NCBI GenBank assembly: GCA_016841265.1
Contig: JAENZL010000020.1
Span: forward strand, 1 to 60,367
Source of the DNA: Methanobacteriota archaeon
Lineage (GTDB): Archaea > Halobacteriota > Methanosarcinia > Methanosarcinales > Methanosarcinaceae
Length of the DNA: 60,367 nt
Direction: 5' to 3'
The position numbers and the translations under genes are program-made. Positions 1 through 8,796 of the stretch are shown here, in pieces. Numbering within the stretch: the first letter of the stretch is position 1; the number at the start of each line of letters is the position of its first letter. The notes under the pieces were generated by a model. That model saw nothing but the letters and a program-made list of their open reading frames with translations, did not search any database and was not told the origin of the DNA.

Positions 1-145
1 TTTTAGTTTACCGTTTTTCAATTGCAATTTTTAGTTTGCCGTTTTTCAATTGCAACTTTCAGTGTACCGTTTTTCAATTGCAATTTTTAGTGTACCGTTT
101 TTCAATTGCAATTTTCAGTGTACCGTTTTTCAATTGCAATTCTGG
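1..145. repeat. 28-bp tandem repeat array downstream of mttC
   Basis: Five copies of a 28-bp unit with an exact period: the CCG trinucleotide recurs at 11, 39, 67, 95 and 123. Each unit contains the 10-bp palindrome AATTGCAATT. The array runs off the left edge and lies 3' of mttC on the transcribed (minus) strand. The palindrome gives every copy a small symmetrical site, which could be a protein-binding site or RNA structure; no function is known from the sequence. Confidence 0.9.
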
Positions 146-289
146 AAATTCCCGTAGAGCTTTTGGTATGACCTGCAAGAGCGTTTTTTATAACCACGGT
201 TATAGGCTCCGCAAAGACTGCATAAAATAAAAAGTTGCACAGAAAAGATGCACCATAGAGATGCACCATCTGTGCTTCGAAACCGTTTT

Positions 290-937
290 TCAGGCTACAA
301 GTGCCTTGATCTTGTTGACAACATCTGTGGCGTTTTCGCCGTAGATGTCAGCACCGATCTGGTCTGCCCAGTCCTGGGTGACCGGAGCGCCGCCGACCAT
401 GGTTTTGATCTGGTCGCGGATTCCAGCTTCCTTGAGCTGTTCTTCGATCTGGATCTGGGTGACCATGGTGGTGGTCATAAGGGCGGAGGATGCAACAACA
501 GTAGGTTTGATTTCCTTTGCTTTTTCGATGAAGGCGGAAACTGCAACGTCCCTGCCGAGGTCCACTACTTTGAAACCTGCAATGTTGAGCATGGAGGCAA
601 CAATGTCCTTGCCGATGGAGTGGATGTCACCTTCGATGGTTCCGATGACAACAGATCCGAGGCTCTTGGTCTCGGATTTGCGCCTCTCCATTTCTGGCTT
701 GATAACTTCCATACCTACGCTCATTGCTTCTGCGGCTGCAAGCACGTGGGGGAGGAAAAGGGTACCCTGTTCGAACTGTGCCCCTACTTCTTCCATCCCT
801 GCGGTAAAGCCCTTCTCAATGAGCTCTACAGGGTCCATGTTGGCTGCAAGAGATTCCCTTGCTGCTTCCTCAGCCATTTCTTCATCGAATTCGGTGATTG
901 ATTCTTTTGCCTTAGCAATAATCGCTTCGTTTGCCAT
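290..937 (-). CDS. mttC: Trimethylamine corrinoid protein MttC
   Basis: A 215-residue cytoplasmic corrinoid protein that carries the methyl group from trimethylamine (via MttB) to the CoM methyltransferase MtbA. It has an N-terminal helical methionine-synthase-like cap of about 90 residues, then the B12-binding Rossmann domain with the DxHxxG motif seen as GDIHSIGKDIV, whose His is the lower cobalt ligand, followed by the VGGAPVT segment. Length and composition match the MtbC/MttC/MtmC family. The ATG start follows a GGAG site. It is the third gene of a minus-strand operon mtbC-mttB-mttC, 32 bp after mttB. Assignment as MttC rather than MtbC rests on its position after mttB, the order known from Methanosarcina barkeri. 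The mttP permease and mtbB gene that often follow are outside the window. Confidence 0.93.
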   Translation of the reverse strand: MANEAIIAKAKESITEFDEEMAEEAARESLAANMDPVELIEKGFTAGMEEVGAQFEQGTLFLPHVLAAAEAMSVGMEVIKPEMERRKSETKSLGSVVIGTIEGDIHSIGKDIVASMLNIAGFKVVDLGRDVAVSAFIEKAKEIKPTVVASSALMTTTMVTQIQIEEQLKEAGIRDQIKTMVGGAPVTQDWADQIGADIYGENATDVVNKIKALVA

Positions 938-969
938 TTTTAGATCTCCTGAATATCTTGAATTTAGAA

Positions 970-2460
970 TTACTCGCCTCTGAAGGCTTTGTCAGCCCTG
1001 TCCACAACTGCCTGCATTGCTGCGAGGACTTCGGCATCGAGTTCCGGAATTACATGGTTCTTGAGAACGTCTACAACGATTTCGTGTGCGACAGATGCAA
1101 GGTCCTTGGAACCTGCGGCTTCCCAGTCTCCGAACATCTGCCTGTCAATGAGCATCGGGTCGGAGGGGTAGTTCACAAGCTGCCTGGTCTGCTTGAGAGC
1201 AAGGAAGTTGTTTCCGATACCAACTTTCTGGATGGAATCAACTGCCAGGGTCTCGGTGTTGACGGGGATTCCCTGCATTGCCTTTTTGGTCATCCTGATG
1301 ATGTCGTTGTCAATTACCAGCTGTTCCATAGAGAAGGTCATACCAAGCTCAAGCATTCCGGCACCGTAGAGGGTGTTTGCACCAGAGAGGGCAGGAAGAA
1401 GACAGGTCATTGTCTTTTCGTGGCCAGCCTGGTCATCCGGAACCTTGGCGTCAGACTAAGTTCCTGCAACGAAGGAAGGTAGACCGTAGAACTGTGCGAG
1501 TTTTGCAACACCGGCGCTGATAAGGCCGAGTTCAGGAGATCCGACAGGTGCCGTACCCTTCTTCAGATCGAAGGTGGTGGTGGAACTGCCGTACATACAG
1601 GAAGCGCCTGGGCAAGCAAGCTGAGCGAGCACGATACCGGAGAGAACTTCGGCGTTGTGGGTTACGAGGGTTCCTGCGAGGTAGACCGGGGAGGATCCGC
1701 CGGACATTGCCATACTCAAGACGTTAAGAGGAATACCGAGGCGGGCACCCTTAATGATAACCTGACAGGCATTGACACTGAGCTCGAGTGGGCTGGTTGG
1801 GCAGAGCAGCATGGAGAAAAGGGGTCTCTTTCTTGCCATTTCTGCGTCGCCGCCGTAGAATGCGACTGCGAGGTCCCAGTAGTACTCGACGTTCTCACCG
1901 ACAGGGTCGATGTGGTGGAAGTGCTTCTGGGTGTTGGTCAGGGAAGTGAAGGTTTCGTGGACGTCCTGTGCGCCCTTGCCTGCCCAGTCCCTTGCGGAAA
2001 CAGGGAGGGAGAAGTAGTCAATGTTTTCTGCCCAGTCACAGAGTCTTGCGATTTCTGCGATGTCGTTGTCAACGGAGTCGATGGTGGAGTACTTGCCAGG
2101 AGCTTCGTACTTGCACATCTTGACACCGGTACCGAAGCAGGTCCAGTGTACCTTTCCGCCGCACTCCATAAGGGTGTTGTACTTCTTTTCGCGGCCCCAG
2201 AGGGTGAACCTTGAGGGGGCAAGCTGGAGAGCCTTTCTTACAAGGTATTCAGGGATCTTTACGACCTGGGTTTCTTCGTCGACTTCGCAACCGTTTTCCT
2301 TGAAAATCTGCCTTGCTTCTGCATCAGAGACCTGGATACCAGGGTTCTGCATGACTTCCATTGTGGAGTAGTGGATTGCCTTGAGTTCGTCGTTGGTGAA
2401 AAGATTAAGTTCTACGCCGTTAAGGGCGTTCATGCCAGCAACTGCATTGTTCTGTGCCAT
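970..2460 (-). CDS. mttB: Trimethylamine methyltransferase MttB (pyrrolysine protein, UAG read through)
   Basis: Transfers a methyl group from trimethylamine to the corrinoid of MttC. Reading is open from ATG at 2460 to a TAG at 1458-1456, then continues in the same frame to the stop at 970, giving 496 residues if TAG is read as pyrrolysine (residue 335). The sequence around the amber is FVAGT[18 protein letters not shown], which agrees with known Methanosarcina MttB, as does the total length of about 495. A GGAGG site sits 5-7 nt before the ATG. The second part has no good start of its own, so two separate genes are unlikely. It lies between mtbC and mttC. Translation needs pylT/pylS and pylBCD, which are not in this window. 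Confidence 0.96.
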
Positions 2461-2508
2461 TTTTTAACCTCCAATAAGAATGGGAAAATTCAGAAAAAAA
2501 ATTCTTAT

Positions 2509-3165
2509 TTACAGTAACAGTTCTTTTGCTTTGGAAACAGCTTCGCTTGCATTTTCAGCATAGCAGTCTGCGCCAATCTTGTCAGCCCATGCCTGGGTTG
2601 CAGGTGCCCCGCCAATCATGACTTTGACGTTGTCCCTCATGCCCTCTTCCTTCAGGAGTTCAATAACTCCCTTCTGCCCGGGGAGGGTGGTGGTCATAAG
2701 AGCGGACAGTCCGACCATGTTTGCGGAAACTTCCTTTGCCTTGTCGATGAAGTTCTTGATAGGCACGTCTCTTCCAATGTCGTGCACTTCAAAACCTGCG
2801 GACTGGAGCATAGTGGATACAATGGATTTCCCGATGTCGTGGACATCTCCTTCCACAGTTCCGTTCACAATGACGCCCATCTTTGATCCCTCTGAGCCTT
2901 CAGGCATCAGGTCTTTAAGGGCTTCGACCCCTGCGGTCATTGCGTCTGCAGCCATCATTACGTGGGGCAGGAAAAGTTTACCTCTTTCAAAAAGAGTACC
3001 TACATTATTCATACCTGCTGCGAGTCCGTTGTCGATAATTACGGAAGGCTCCAGTACGCCCTTTGCCTTTTCTACGGCAGCGAGCACTACGTCCTTCTTA
3101 CAAGAGACGATCGCATCAGATAATTCCTGAAGCAATTCTTCGTTGCTAATAATTGCATCCTCCAT
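2509..3165 (-). CDS. mtbC: Dimethylamine corrinoid protein MtbC
   Basis: A 218-residue corrinoid protein related to MttC, expected to accept methyl groups from dimethylamine via MtbB and pass them to MtbA. It shows the helical cap (residues about 1-90) and a B12-binding domain with GDVHDIGKSIV; the His is the cobalt ligand. It ends 48 bp before mttB and starts the operon. The start ATG at 3165 has only an A-rich stretch before it. The partner dimethylamine methyltransferase gene (mtbB) is not in the window. The name is based on the conserved order mtbC-mttB-mttC; by sequence alone MtbC and MttC are hard to tell apart. Confidence 0.9.
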   Translation of the reverse strand: MEDAIISNEELLQELSDAIVSCKKDVVLAAVEKAKGVLEPSVIIDNGLAAGMNNVGTLFERGKLFLPHVMMAADAMTAGVEALKDLMPEGSEGSKMGVIVNGTVEGDVHDIGKSIVSTMLQSAGFEVHDIGRDVPIKNFIDKAKEVSANMVGLSALMTTTLPGQKGVIELLKEEGMRDNVKVMIGGAPATQAWADKIGADCYAENASEAVSKAKELLL

Positions 3166-3620
3166 TTTTATTTTTAAGAAGTATTTTCAGAGACGACCCA
3201 AAAAACCAAAAAAATCACGATTAATCATGATGATTAAGGCGCTTAACTCATGCTTCATATGGTGGGAAAGGTCCGCACGAGAAAATCTTATGGTCATCAC
3301 AGGTGGGAGTCCGTGATCACCACATGTGGGGAAATCATGACAGAAAAGTCATGACCATCACATTTTTGGGGTTCACAAGTTTTTAGCTGAGGGAATTTAT
3401 TTCAATTGCCATTTATCTTCCCGGCTTAGAACTCAGTTATACAAATATCTCCAAAGCAGATGTTCTTTTTACTAGTATAAATATTTTGTCAGAACGGAAA
3501 TCCAAAAATAGCAGATACATAAATAGTTTGTGGTAGAGAGGTTTCAACGGAAATTTTTCGGCTGGTACAATCGAATATAAAACACAAAATATAAATATGA
3601 GAATGCAAACGCGGACGTTT
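3166..3620 (-). promoter_or_regulatory. Structured leader/promoter region of the methylamine operon
   Basis: About 1 kb without a convincing gene separates mtbC from the HdrD-like gene. The part nearest mtbC holds inverted repeats. A perfect 7-bp stem, TCATGAC with GTCATGA, lies at 3335-3341 and 3348-3354 with a 6-nt loop. GGTCATCAC at 3292-3300 is opposite GTGATCACC at 3313-3321 with one mismatch. AT-rich TATA-like stretches lie near 3475-3490 and 3580-3600. Methylotrophy operons in Methanosarcina typically have long leaders, so these hairpins are likely in the 5' UTR. No start site could be fixed. Confidence 0.5.
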
Positions 3621-4173
3621 CTCACGAGACGAACAGTGCACGAGAATTGAAATGAATTAACAGGAATTTGGAATTGTAAGCCAGATTAGGAGCTGGCAAA
3701 TCCATCCACCTTAAAATCACCATAAAGATGTGACATCCCTAGATACTGTTTTTTCAAATATTTATACATTTTCCGAAAGAAAAAAGAAAAAAAGTTAATT
3801 TTCAATCGACCTTTCAACCCTCGGTAGAAAAAATATGATGTGCCTCACCATACCAAACACAAAAACAAAAAGATTATATATTAGAAATAGTCGGTTAGAG
3901 AGCAGGCGATTCAAACAAAAAAATAAGTATGTCTGTAGAAAATAGATCTTGACGATAAGACTATGAAATAAATGAAAACAGAACCGGGCAAAAAAAGATA
4001 AAAAAATAGTTATTGCAGAGGAGAAAGGAGGAGTTTTATAAAAAAGGACAGGGGGAAGGATCACCTCAGATTCCTGCGCAAAACATATCGAAATATATGG
4101 TACATTCACCGACTTGAGATCGAATATATAGTTCACGAAAAATTGCTTGTGCGTACTTTATCAGGAAAATCAT
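3621..4173. other. AT-rich intergenic stretch, no gene recognised
   Basis: Very AT-rich sequence between the mtbC leader and the 3' end of the HdrD-like gene. The only open frame, 3795-4136 minus, encodes a Phe/Leu/Ile-rich chain without start-site signals and looks like chance translation of AT-rich DNA. No repeat or RNA gene was seen. Confidence 0.5.
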
Positions 4174-5331
4174 TTAGGGAGAATCATTTCCACCGTAACC
4201 TGAAACACAGAGCCTGTAAGCCCTGTTGACAACTTCCAGCAGTTCCTCATCATCACGTTCGATTTCAATTCCGAAACTAAGAGCCAGGTATTCGGCAAGA
4301 TCAAAAACTTCTATTTTCCCGGATTCCCCGGCCAGCCCGGCTTCCACAAGGTTTTGCATGCAGCCGGCACAGTTGGTTATGATTAGATCACAGCCCAATT
4401 CCCCCGCAACCCTGTAACGGTCCGATGCCACGGCCATGGATTCGGAGGGGTAGTTGATCCGCACCCCACCGCCAAACCCGCAGCATGCCGAGTTTTCAGG
4501 CGTTTTGTTTGCAAGAACCGTTCCCGGAATACATTCCAGCAGTTCCCTGGCTTCCCGGTACACGCCCATTCCCCGGGTAAGGTGGCAGGGATCGTGATAA
4601 AATACCCTGTTTTCGAGGACCTTTTCGGGCTTGAGTTTGCCTTCCCGGACCAGGCGTTCGAGGTACTGGGAAATCTGCAGGACTTCAAAACCCGGATCCC
4701 CAAACAGCCTGGGATACATTTCTTTGAAAGCCTTGAAACAGCCGGGACAGGCAGTTACCAGGATTTTTCCTCCCCTTTTCCGCACTTCTTCGATATTCTT
4801 CTGCCCATTCCGGCGGAGAGGCCCCGGGTTACCCGCACCTGCGGAAACCGCCCCGCAGCAGTACTCCACCCCGCTCAGGACCGTGTAATCAACCCCGGCT
4901 TTTTCAAACAGGGCGACGGCAGCTTTTGCCATATTGGTGTTGATGTAGCCTCCGGCACAACCAGGGAAATATACCACGGAACCTTTCCCATCCCGGAATT
5001 TGGGAACCTCGCTCATTTCAGCAATCTTTTTCACCAGATTATTATCAGCATCCGGGTCCATCAATGTCTGCCGGCCCGTAAGGCCGTGTTCATTCACCCA
5101 CTTCTGCCGGGAAGGGGAAATCAGCATTTTAATTCCCAGGTCCTCGGGACAGGCCTCGCCGCAGAGTCCGCAGGTAAGGCAGCCGAGGAGGGAATCGGGG
5201 TCAATTTCAGAGTCCCCTTCCAGATATCCATATAAGCGTTCAAGCAAATCGATGTCATCGTAACGAGGGCAAACGTCCAGGCACTGCCCACACTGTGTGC
5301 ACTTTGCCCTGTGATTGTCTACAAGATCCAT
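4174..5331 (-). CDS. hdrD: HdrD-like heterodisulfide reductase subunit (iron-sulfur, CCG-domain protein)
   Basis: A 385-residue protein with the layout of the HdrD subunit of CoM-S-S-CoB heterodisulfide reductase. Near the N-terminus are two [4Fe-4S] ferredoxin motifs (CTQCGQCLDVCP and CLTCGLCGEACP). Two cysteine-rich CCG domains follow: first GC...CCG with CPGC, second HDPCH...CCGFGGG with CAGC. These bind the unusual active-site [4Fe-4S] cluster. No membrane segment is present, and no gene for the cytochrome b subunit HdrE is adjacent, so this is a paralog and not necessarily the respiratory HdrDE enzyme. It lies upstream of the methylamine operon on the same strand, which suggests a role during methylamine growth. 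A glycolate-oxidase or lactate-utilisation type iron-sulfur subunit is an alternative. Confidence 0.8.
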   Translation of the reverse strand: MDLVDNHRAKCTQCGQCLDVCPRYDDIDLLERLYGYLEGDSEIDPDSLLGCLTCGLCGEACPEDLGIKMLISPSRQKWVNEHGLTGRQTLMDPDADNNLVKKIAEMSEVPKFRDGKGSVVYFPGCAGGYINTNMAKAAVALFEKAGVDYTVLSGVEYCCGAVSAGAGNPGPLRRNGQKNIEEVRKRGGKILVTACPGCFKAFKEMYPRLFGDPGFEVLQISQYLERLVREGKLKPEKVLENRVFYHDPCHLTRGMGVYREARELLECIPGTVLANKTPENSACCGFGGGVRINYPSESMAVASDRYRVAGELGCDLIITNCAGCMQNLVEAGLAGESGKIEVFDLAEYLALSFGIEIERDDEELLEVVNRAYRLCVSGYGGNDSP

Positions 5332-5384
5332 TTTTTCATCTCCATGTCATTTCAGAATGACGAAACTTCAGAATTTCGAAATTA

Positions 5385-5440
5385 AAGGACTTCGAAATTA
5401 AAGGACTTCGAAATTAAAGGACTTCGGAACGGCAAAACTT
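5385..5440. repeat. 16-bp tandem repeat, three copies, upstream of the HdrD-like gene
   Basis: The unit TTCGAAATTAAAGGAC starts at 5385, 5401 and 5417 with an exact 16-bp period. A fourth degenerate copy follows, then shorter CAGAATTATAGAAAT-type repeats up to about 5475. It lies in the 5' region of the HdrD-like gene. Confidence 0.85.
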
Positions 5441-5604
5441 CAGAAATTCAGAATTATAGAAATTCAGAATATAAGAATCTACTTTTTCAGACAAAGCCAC
5501 CCTTCAAAAGTTTATCGGAGACCCGGAGAGATTATTTAAAGACCTTGCAGCTCTACCAATCGTCCCAAAAAAGATAAGGCAAATCTCCAAAAGTGCAATA
5601 TCCA

Positions 5605-5613
5605 GTATATATA
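5605..5613 (+). promoter_or_regulatory. TATA box of the CDP-alcohol phosphatidyltransferase gene
   Basis: TATATATAG at 5605-5613 is a good archaeal TATA element. It predicts transcription from about 5635, with a leader of about 65 nt to the start at 5699. Confidence 0.5.
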
Positions 5614-5698
5614 GATTAAGATCCATATAGACATTCAGGAGTTAATATTAATATCGAGATTGGAGATTCGAGATTGGAGATTAAAGGGAGGGATTGGA

Positions 5699-6307
5699 AT
5701 ACTCAATGAGCTGAAAAACAGCGCAAGAGATAAGATAACTCCTCTAGCCCGTTTAATCCCCCTTTCCCCGAACACCCTGACCCTGCTGGGGTTTGCGGTG
5801 AGCGTGGTCGCAGGGGCGGCATTTGCCCTTGGCAGGCCTTTTGAAGGGGGACTTTTGATTCTTTTTAGTGGAGTTTTCGATGCTCTTGACGGGGGAGTCG
5901 CAAGAGCAAAAGGCACCACCACTCCCTTTGGAGGAGTGCTTGACTCGGTTTGCGACCGCTACTCCGACGGGTTGATGTTCCTCGGGATCATAGCCGGGGC
6001 TGTAAATGGAAAACTCGCACTTCCACCCATTCTGGGGATTGAAAGCTGGCTCTGGGCAGGCTTTGCCCTGATAGGCTCTTTCCTGGTAAGCTACACCCGC
6101 GCCAGGGCAGAATCCGCAGGCTGCCGGAAGCTCAGTGTTGGGTTAGCCGAACGCACGGAAAGGATGCTCATCCTCGCCTTCGGAGCCCTGACAGGACTGC
6201 TGGGCTGGGCAATTGTGCTTATAGCCGTATTTTCCCACATAACCATAATCCAGAGGGTTCTCCGGGCAAAAACGCTCCTGAATGGCCCTTCAGGCCCCGG
6301 TTTTTGA
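5699..6307 (+). CDS. CDP-alcohol phosphatidyltransferase, probably archaetidylinositol-phosphate synthase
   Basis: A membrane enzyme that joins a CDP-activated archaeal lipid to a polar alcohol (probably inositol phosphate) in phospholipid synthesis. The family signature DGx2ARx8Gx3Dx3D is complete (DGGVARAK...GGVLDSVCD), with hydrophobic segments on either side; about 202 residues, normal for the family. The start is odd. A GGGAGGG site at 5686-5692 is followed 6 nt later by ATA CTC AAT GAG at 5699, where homologs would have ATG. The only standard start in frame is a TTG at 5660 inside a repetitive stretch with no ribosome site. I prefer ATA (see findings), but the N-terminus is uncertain. 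The alcohol substrate is inferred. Confidence 0.85.
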   Translation: MLNELKNSARDKITPLARLIPLSPNTLTLLGFAVSVVAGAAFALGRPFEGGLLILFSGVFDALDGGVARAKGTTTPFGGVLDSVCDRYSDGLMFLGIIAGAVNGKLALPPILGIESWLWAGFALIGSFLVSYTRARAESAGCRKLSVGLAERTERMLILAFGALTGLLGWAIVLIAVFSHITIIQRVLRAKTLLNGPSGPGF

Positions 6308-6507
6308 GAATAAAGAGCGAGGAAAGAAAGGCAAATAAAAAAATGAAGATAACTGTCCCTCACAGCCCACCACCTAATAAAAAAGATAAGATTGAGTCCG
6401 GATTCCCTTTCCCAACCGATATACATTTATACTACATATTTGATTACAATAGTTTACGATGGCAAGCAAACCAAGAATTGTCATCTAAGAAGCAAATTCT
6501 ACTCTGC

Positions 6508-6582
6508 GGGGCCGTAGGGTAGCCTGGTCCATCCTGCAAGGCTGGGGGTCTTGCGACTTGAGTTCAAATCTCAGCGGCCCCA
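6508..6582 (+). tRNA. tRNA-Pro (anticodon GGG)
   Basis: The acceptor stem GGGGCCG (6508-6514) pairs perfectly with CGGCCCC (6575-6581), discriminator A at 6582, no encoded CCA. The anticodon stem CAAGG/TCTTG has one G-U pair around the loop CTGGGGG, so the anticodon is GGG. The T arm is TTGAG-TTCAAAT-CTCAG. No intron is visible. A TATA-like stretch lies near 6425-6437. Confidence 0.96.
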
Positions 6583-6593
6583 TCAAACACTTA

Positions 6594-6708
6594 TTTTCTA
6601 ATTGTTTTTCTCACAGAGAGTTCTGACTTTCGTTTTCTAATTGTTTTTCTCACAGAGAGTTCTGACTTTCGTTTTCTAATTGTTTTTCTCACAGAGAGTT
6701 CTGACTTT
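6594..6708. repeat. 39-bp direct repeat, three tandem copies behind tRNA-Pro
   Basis: Three nearly identical 39-bp copies start at 6594, 6633 and 6672. Each contains CTCACAGAGAGTTCTGAC. They begin about 11 bp after the tRNA-Pro gene. No function is evident. Confidence 0.92.
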
Positions 6709-6874
6709 AGGATTTCGGTTTTTAAAAAATAATCACGTTTTAAGAGTAGGATTTCGGTTTTTAAGAATAGGAGTTCACTGAATTTTGATAAGGAATATCA
6801 GAAACAGCCCCCGAAAAAAAGAAAATGAAAACCGATCAGGATTTAATCGGCCAACATGCATTTTTTAAAAAACA

Positions 6875-7270
6875 TCAGATAGACATAATAAAGGTTATAA
6901 AGTCAGGGCTGAGTTTGGTCTCCAACTTAACCTTTCCAATAATATCCTTATCTGAAAGCCCTTCGGACTTTAGTTCCTTTATGCGATCAAAAACATGTGG
7001 GGAAACTTCCGAATATTCATTGATGTCTTTCCTGTGGCCCCATACATCACCTTCAAGTAAGGCAATGTCCTGCATTGAGAGGTACATCTGGGCAGAGCTG
7101 GAAATGGTTTTCTTGTATGAAGAAGGGACATGGATCGCTTTTACATTCGGGCACCTTATAATAAGTTTGAATATATCTTTGTTGGAAGGCCTGAATGCAA
7201 AGTGAATGAGTTCTTCACTTTCATTTAATGTATCGATTTCTTCTTTTGAACTTACAACGCGAAGCTTCAT
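6875..7270 (-). CDS. DUF1699 family protein
   Basis: A 131-residue soluble protein of a family I know only from Methanosarcina-type archaea; function unknown. The conserved segments HFAFRPSNKDIFKLI, CPNVKAIHVPSSYKKT and LLEGDVWGHRKDINEY are present. The C-terminal half (PHVFDRIKELKSEGLSDKDI) looks like a small helix-turn-helix, so a regulatory role is possible. I chose the ATG at 7270 (MKLRVVSS) over an upstream in-frame GTG because family members begin here. No clear Shine-Dalgarno. It stands alone. Confidence 0.8.
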   Translation of the reverse strand: MKLRVVSSKEEIDTLNESEELIHFAFRPSNKDIFKLIIRCPNVKAIHVPSSYKKTISSSAQMYLSMQDIALLEGDVWGHRKDINEYSEVSPHVFDRIKELKSEGLSDKDIIGKVKLETKLSPDFITFIMSI

Positions 7271-7556
7271 ATATATCACATTTTAAGGGGTTTTTTAAAA
7301 ATAACTGTACAGAGGGGAGAATAACTTGCCAACAATTGCAAGTAAGAGAGCCCTTAGTTAAAAAAGTTGGCTTTTATTACACCACTTGTTAATTTTTTAG
7401 AGAAGCATGCAAAATATTAGAGGAAGATGAGACTACAAACAAAAAATCCCCAAATCGAGATCTAATCGAGATCTACTACTTAAGCATGTGAACTCCCACC
7501 TTTTTCGAATTGATCGTTAAAACCCGGTTCCAGTTTTTAAGTCCGGATTTCAGGTC

Positions 7557-7594
7557 CCGGGGCACTCACCGACTGCGAAGCAGGCGGCTTTTCC
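7557..7594 (-). repeat. Inverted hairpin element, copy 1
   Basis: Read on the minus strand, a GAAAAGCCGCC block is followed by a hairpin (CCG-C-CTGC, loop TTC, GCAG-T-CGG) and then GGTGAG-GCCCCGG. It is the reverse-oriented counterpart of the element at 7778-7816 and is much richer in GC than its surroundings. It could be a terminal inverted repeat of a small non-autonomous element or a repeated structured RNA motif. Confidence 0.65.
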
Positions 7595-7777
7595 AGGAAA
7601 AATTGAAAAAAAAGAAAATAAATAAAAATACACGAGCTGTGACATTCCAAATACGATATATTGTATCTTGCCAGCATATTTGTTAGACTTGTTTTTCATG
7701 GTTCCATATTTCAGGAGTTCATATTCGTACAGTGTACGCTCAGGGATGGCATTTCTTCATTTCCCATGCAATTTATC

Positions 7778-7816
7778 GGAAAAAGCCGCCCGCTAAGACG
7801 GTCGGTGAGAGCCCCG
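7778..7816 (+). repeat. Inverted hairpin element, copy 2
   Basis: Plus-strand copy of the element at 7557-7594. It has the same GAAAAAGCCGCC block, the hairpin CCG-C-CCG, loop CTAAGA, CGG-T-CGG, then GGTGAGAGCCCCG. Bases inside the stem differ from copy 1 but still pair, so the fold rather than the sequence seems to be kept. Confidence 0.65.
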
Positions 7817-8126
7817 TTTATCCAAAAACTAATTCAAAAACCTTGCAGCGTGGTAGAAATGATTCAAAAAAGATTAAAGATGTAGAATTACAAATGTTAC
7901 TTTCTCTTTTTCCTGTAAAATAAATAGAAAATGCAGAAGATACAGAGTAAAAAAAATAAAAGATATGCAAGGAGATGTTCCCCCGATATGAACAGAATAG
8001 AGGAACTTGTAATAGTGCTCATGATGTCCTAAAAGACAGAAACAGTTAAAAATATTTCTATACACATATTAGTTCTGAATGAGTATCTCAAATTAGATTT
8101 TTGAAGAACATCTGCGGAAAACTCGG

Positions 8127-8624
8127 CTATTTGAATGATTCAAGAAGATTATCTCTTTGATACCAAGCCTCTGTGTATTTAGGAGTGATTTCCAGAGCTT
8201 TATCATAACAAGCCAATGCATCATTATTCAGACCCAGTTTTTGAAGTACACGACCTTTATTAAACCAGGTTTCAGCAAGATCCGGGTTTGTTTCTAATGC
8301 CTTATCATAAGCTTTTAGGGAATCTTCATATTTTTTAAGCTTAAAGAGGACAAAACCCTTATTTCCCCATGCTTCCCCAGAATTTTCATTCAATTTTAAT
8401 GCCTTATCATAGGCTTTGAGTGATTCTTCATATCTTTCAAGTGAGATAAGAACAAGACCTATATTGATCCACGCATCGTAAGTTCCGGGTTTAACTCCCA
8501 GTGATTTCAAATGCTCATTGAGTGCCCTTTCATGTTTATTTTCTTTGTTCAAATGCTCATTGGGGGCACTTTCATGCCCATTTTCTTTAAAAAGCAATGA
8601 GATAATTTTTTTAAACAGGTTCAT
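8127..8624 (-). CDS. Tetratricopeptide repeat protein
   Basis: A 165-residue protein with an N-terminal basic, partly hydrophobic stretch (MNLFKKIISLLFKENG), a short imperfect duplication (ENGHESAPNEHLNK / ENKHERALNEHLKS), then three TPR units of 34 residues. They recur as AWxNxGxVLxxLxxYxxSLxAYDKAL, a pattern common in Methanosarcina. TPR proteins mediate protein-protein contacts; the partner is unknown. ATG at 8624 with no strong ribosome site. No operon partner. Confidence 0.85.
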   Translation of the reverse strand: MNLFKKIISLLFKENGHESAPNEHLNKENKHERALNEHLKSLGVKPGTYDAWINIGLVLISLERYEESLKAYDKALKLNENSGEAWGNKGFVLFKLKKYEDSLKAYDKALETNPDLAETWFNKGRVLQKLGLNNDALACYDKALEITPKYTEAWYQRDNLLESFK

Positions 8625-8796
8625 AAATATGGATATAAGTCAAAAATGTATAAACTTACTTCTTTCCGATTGTGTCTCTCAAATCATTATGGCATGAACC
8701 TATAAATCCCAGTATTAACAGCTTTTGTAAATGTTAAGCTCCAAGACATCATACAAAAATTAAAAGCATGTCAGACCGAGAAAATTACTAAATATT

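Larger units (their letters stand above)
7280..8126. other. Intergenic region with an inverted pair of hairpin elements
   Basis: About 850 bp with no convincing gene. Two GC-rich segments stand out from the AT-rich surroundings and are annotated separately at 7557-7594 and 7778-7816. Open frames at 7661-7923 cross the second element and have no coding character. Confidence 0.5.

Noticed and set aside
248-983. Plus-strand frames opposite mttC
   Set aside because: Antisense shadows of a highly biased gene, without start signals.
3795-4136. 113-codon minus-strand frame between the HdrD-like gene and mtbC
   Set aside because: Phe/Leu/Ile-rich translation of AT-rich DNA with no ribosome site; looks like chance.
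7661-7923. Small plus-strand frames of 63-74 codons
   Set aside because: They run through the GC-rich hairpin element and have no homology or start signals.
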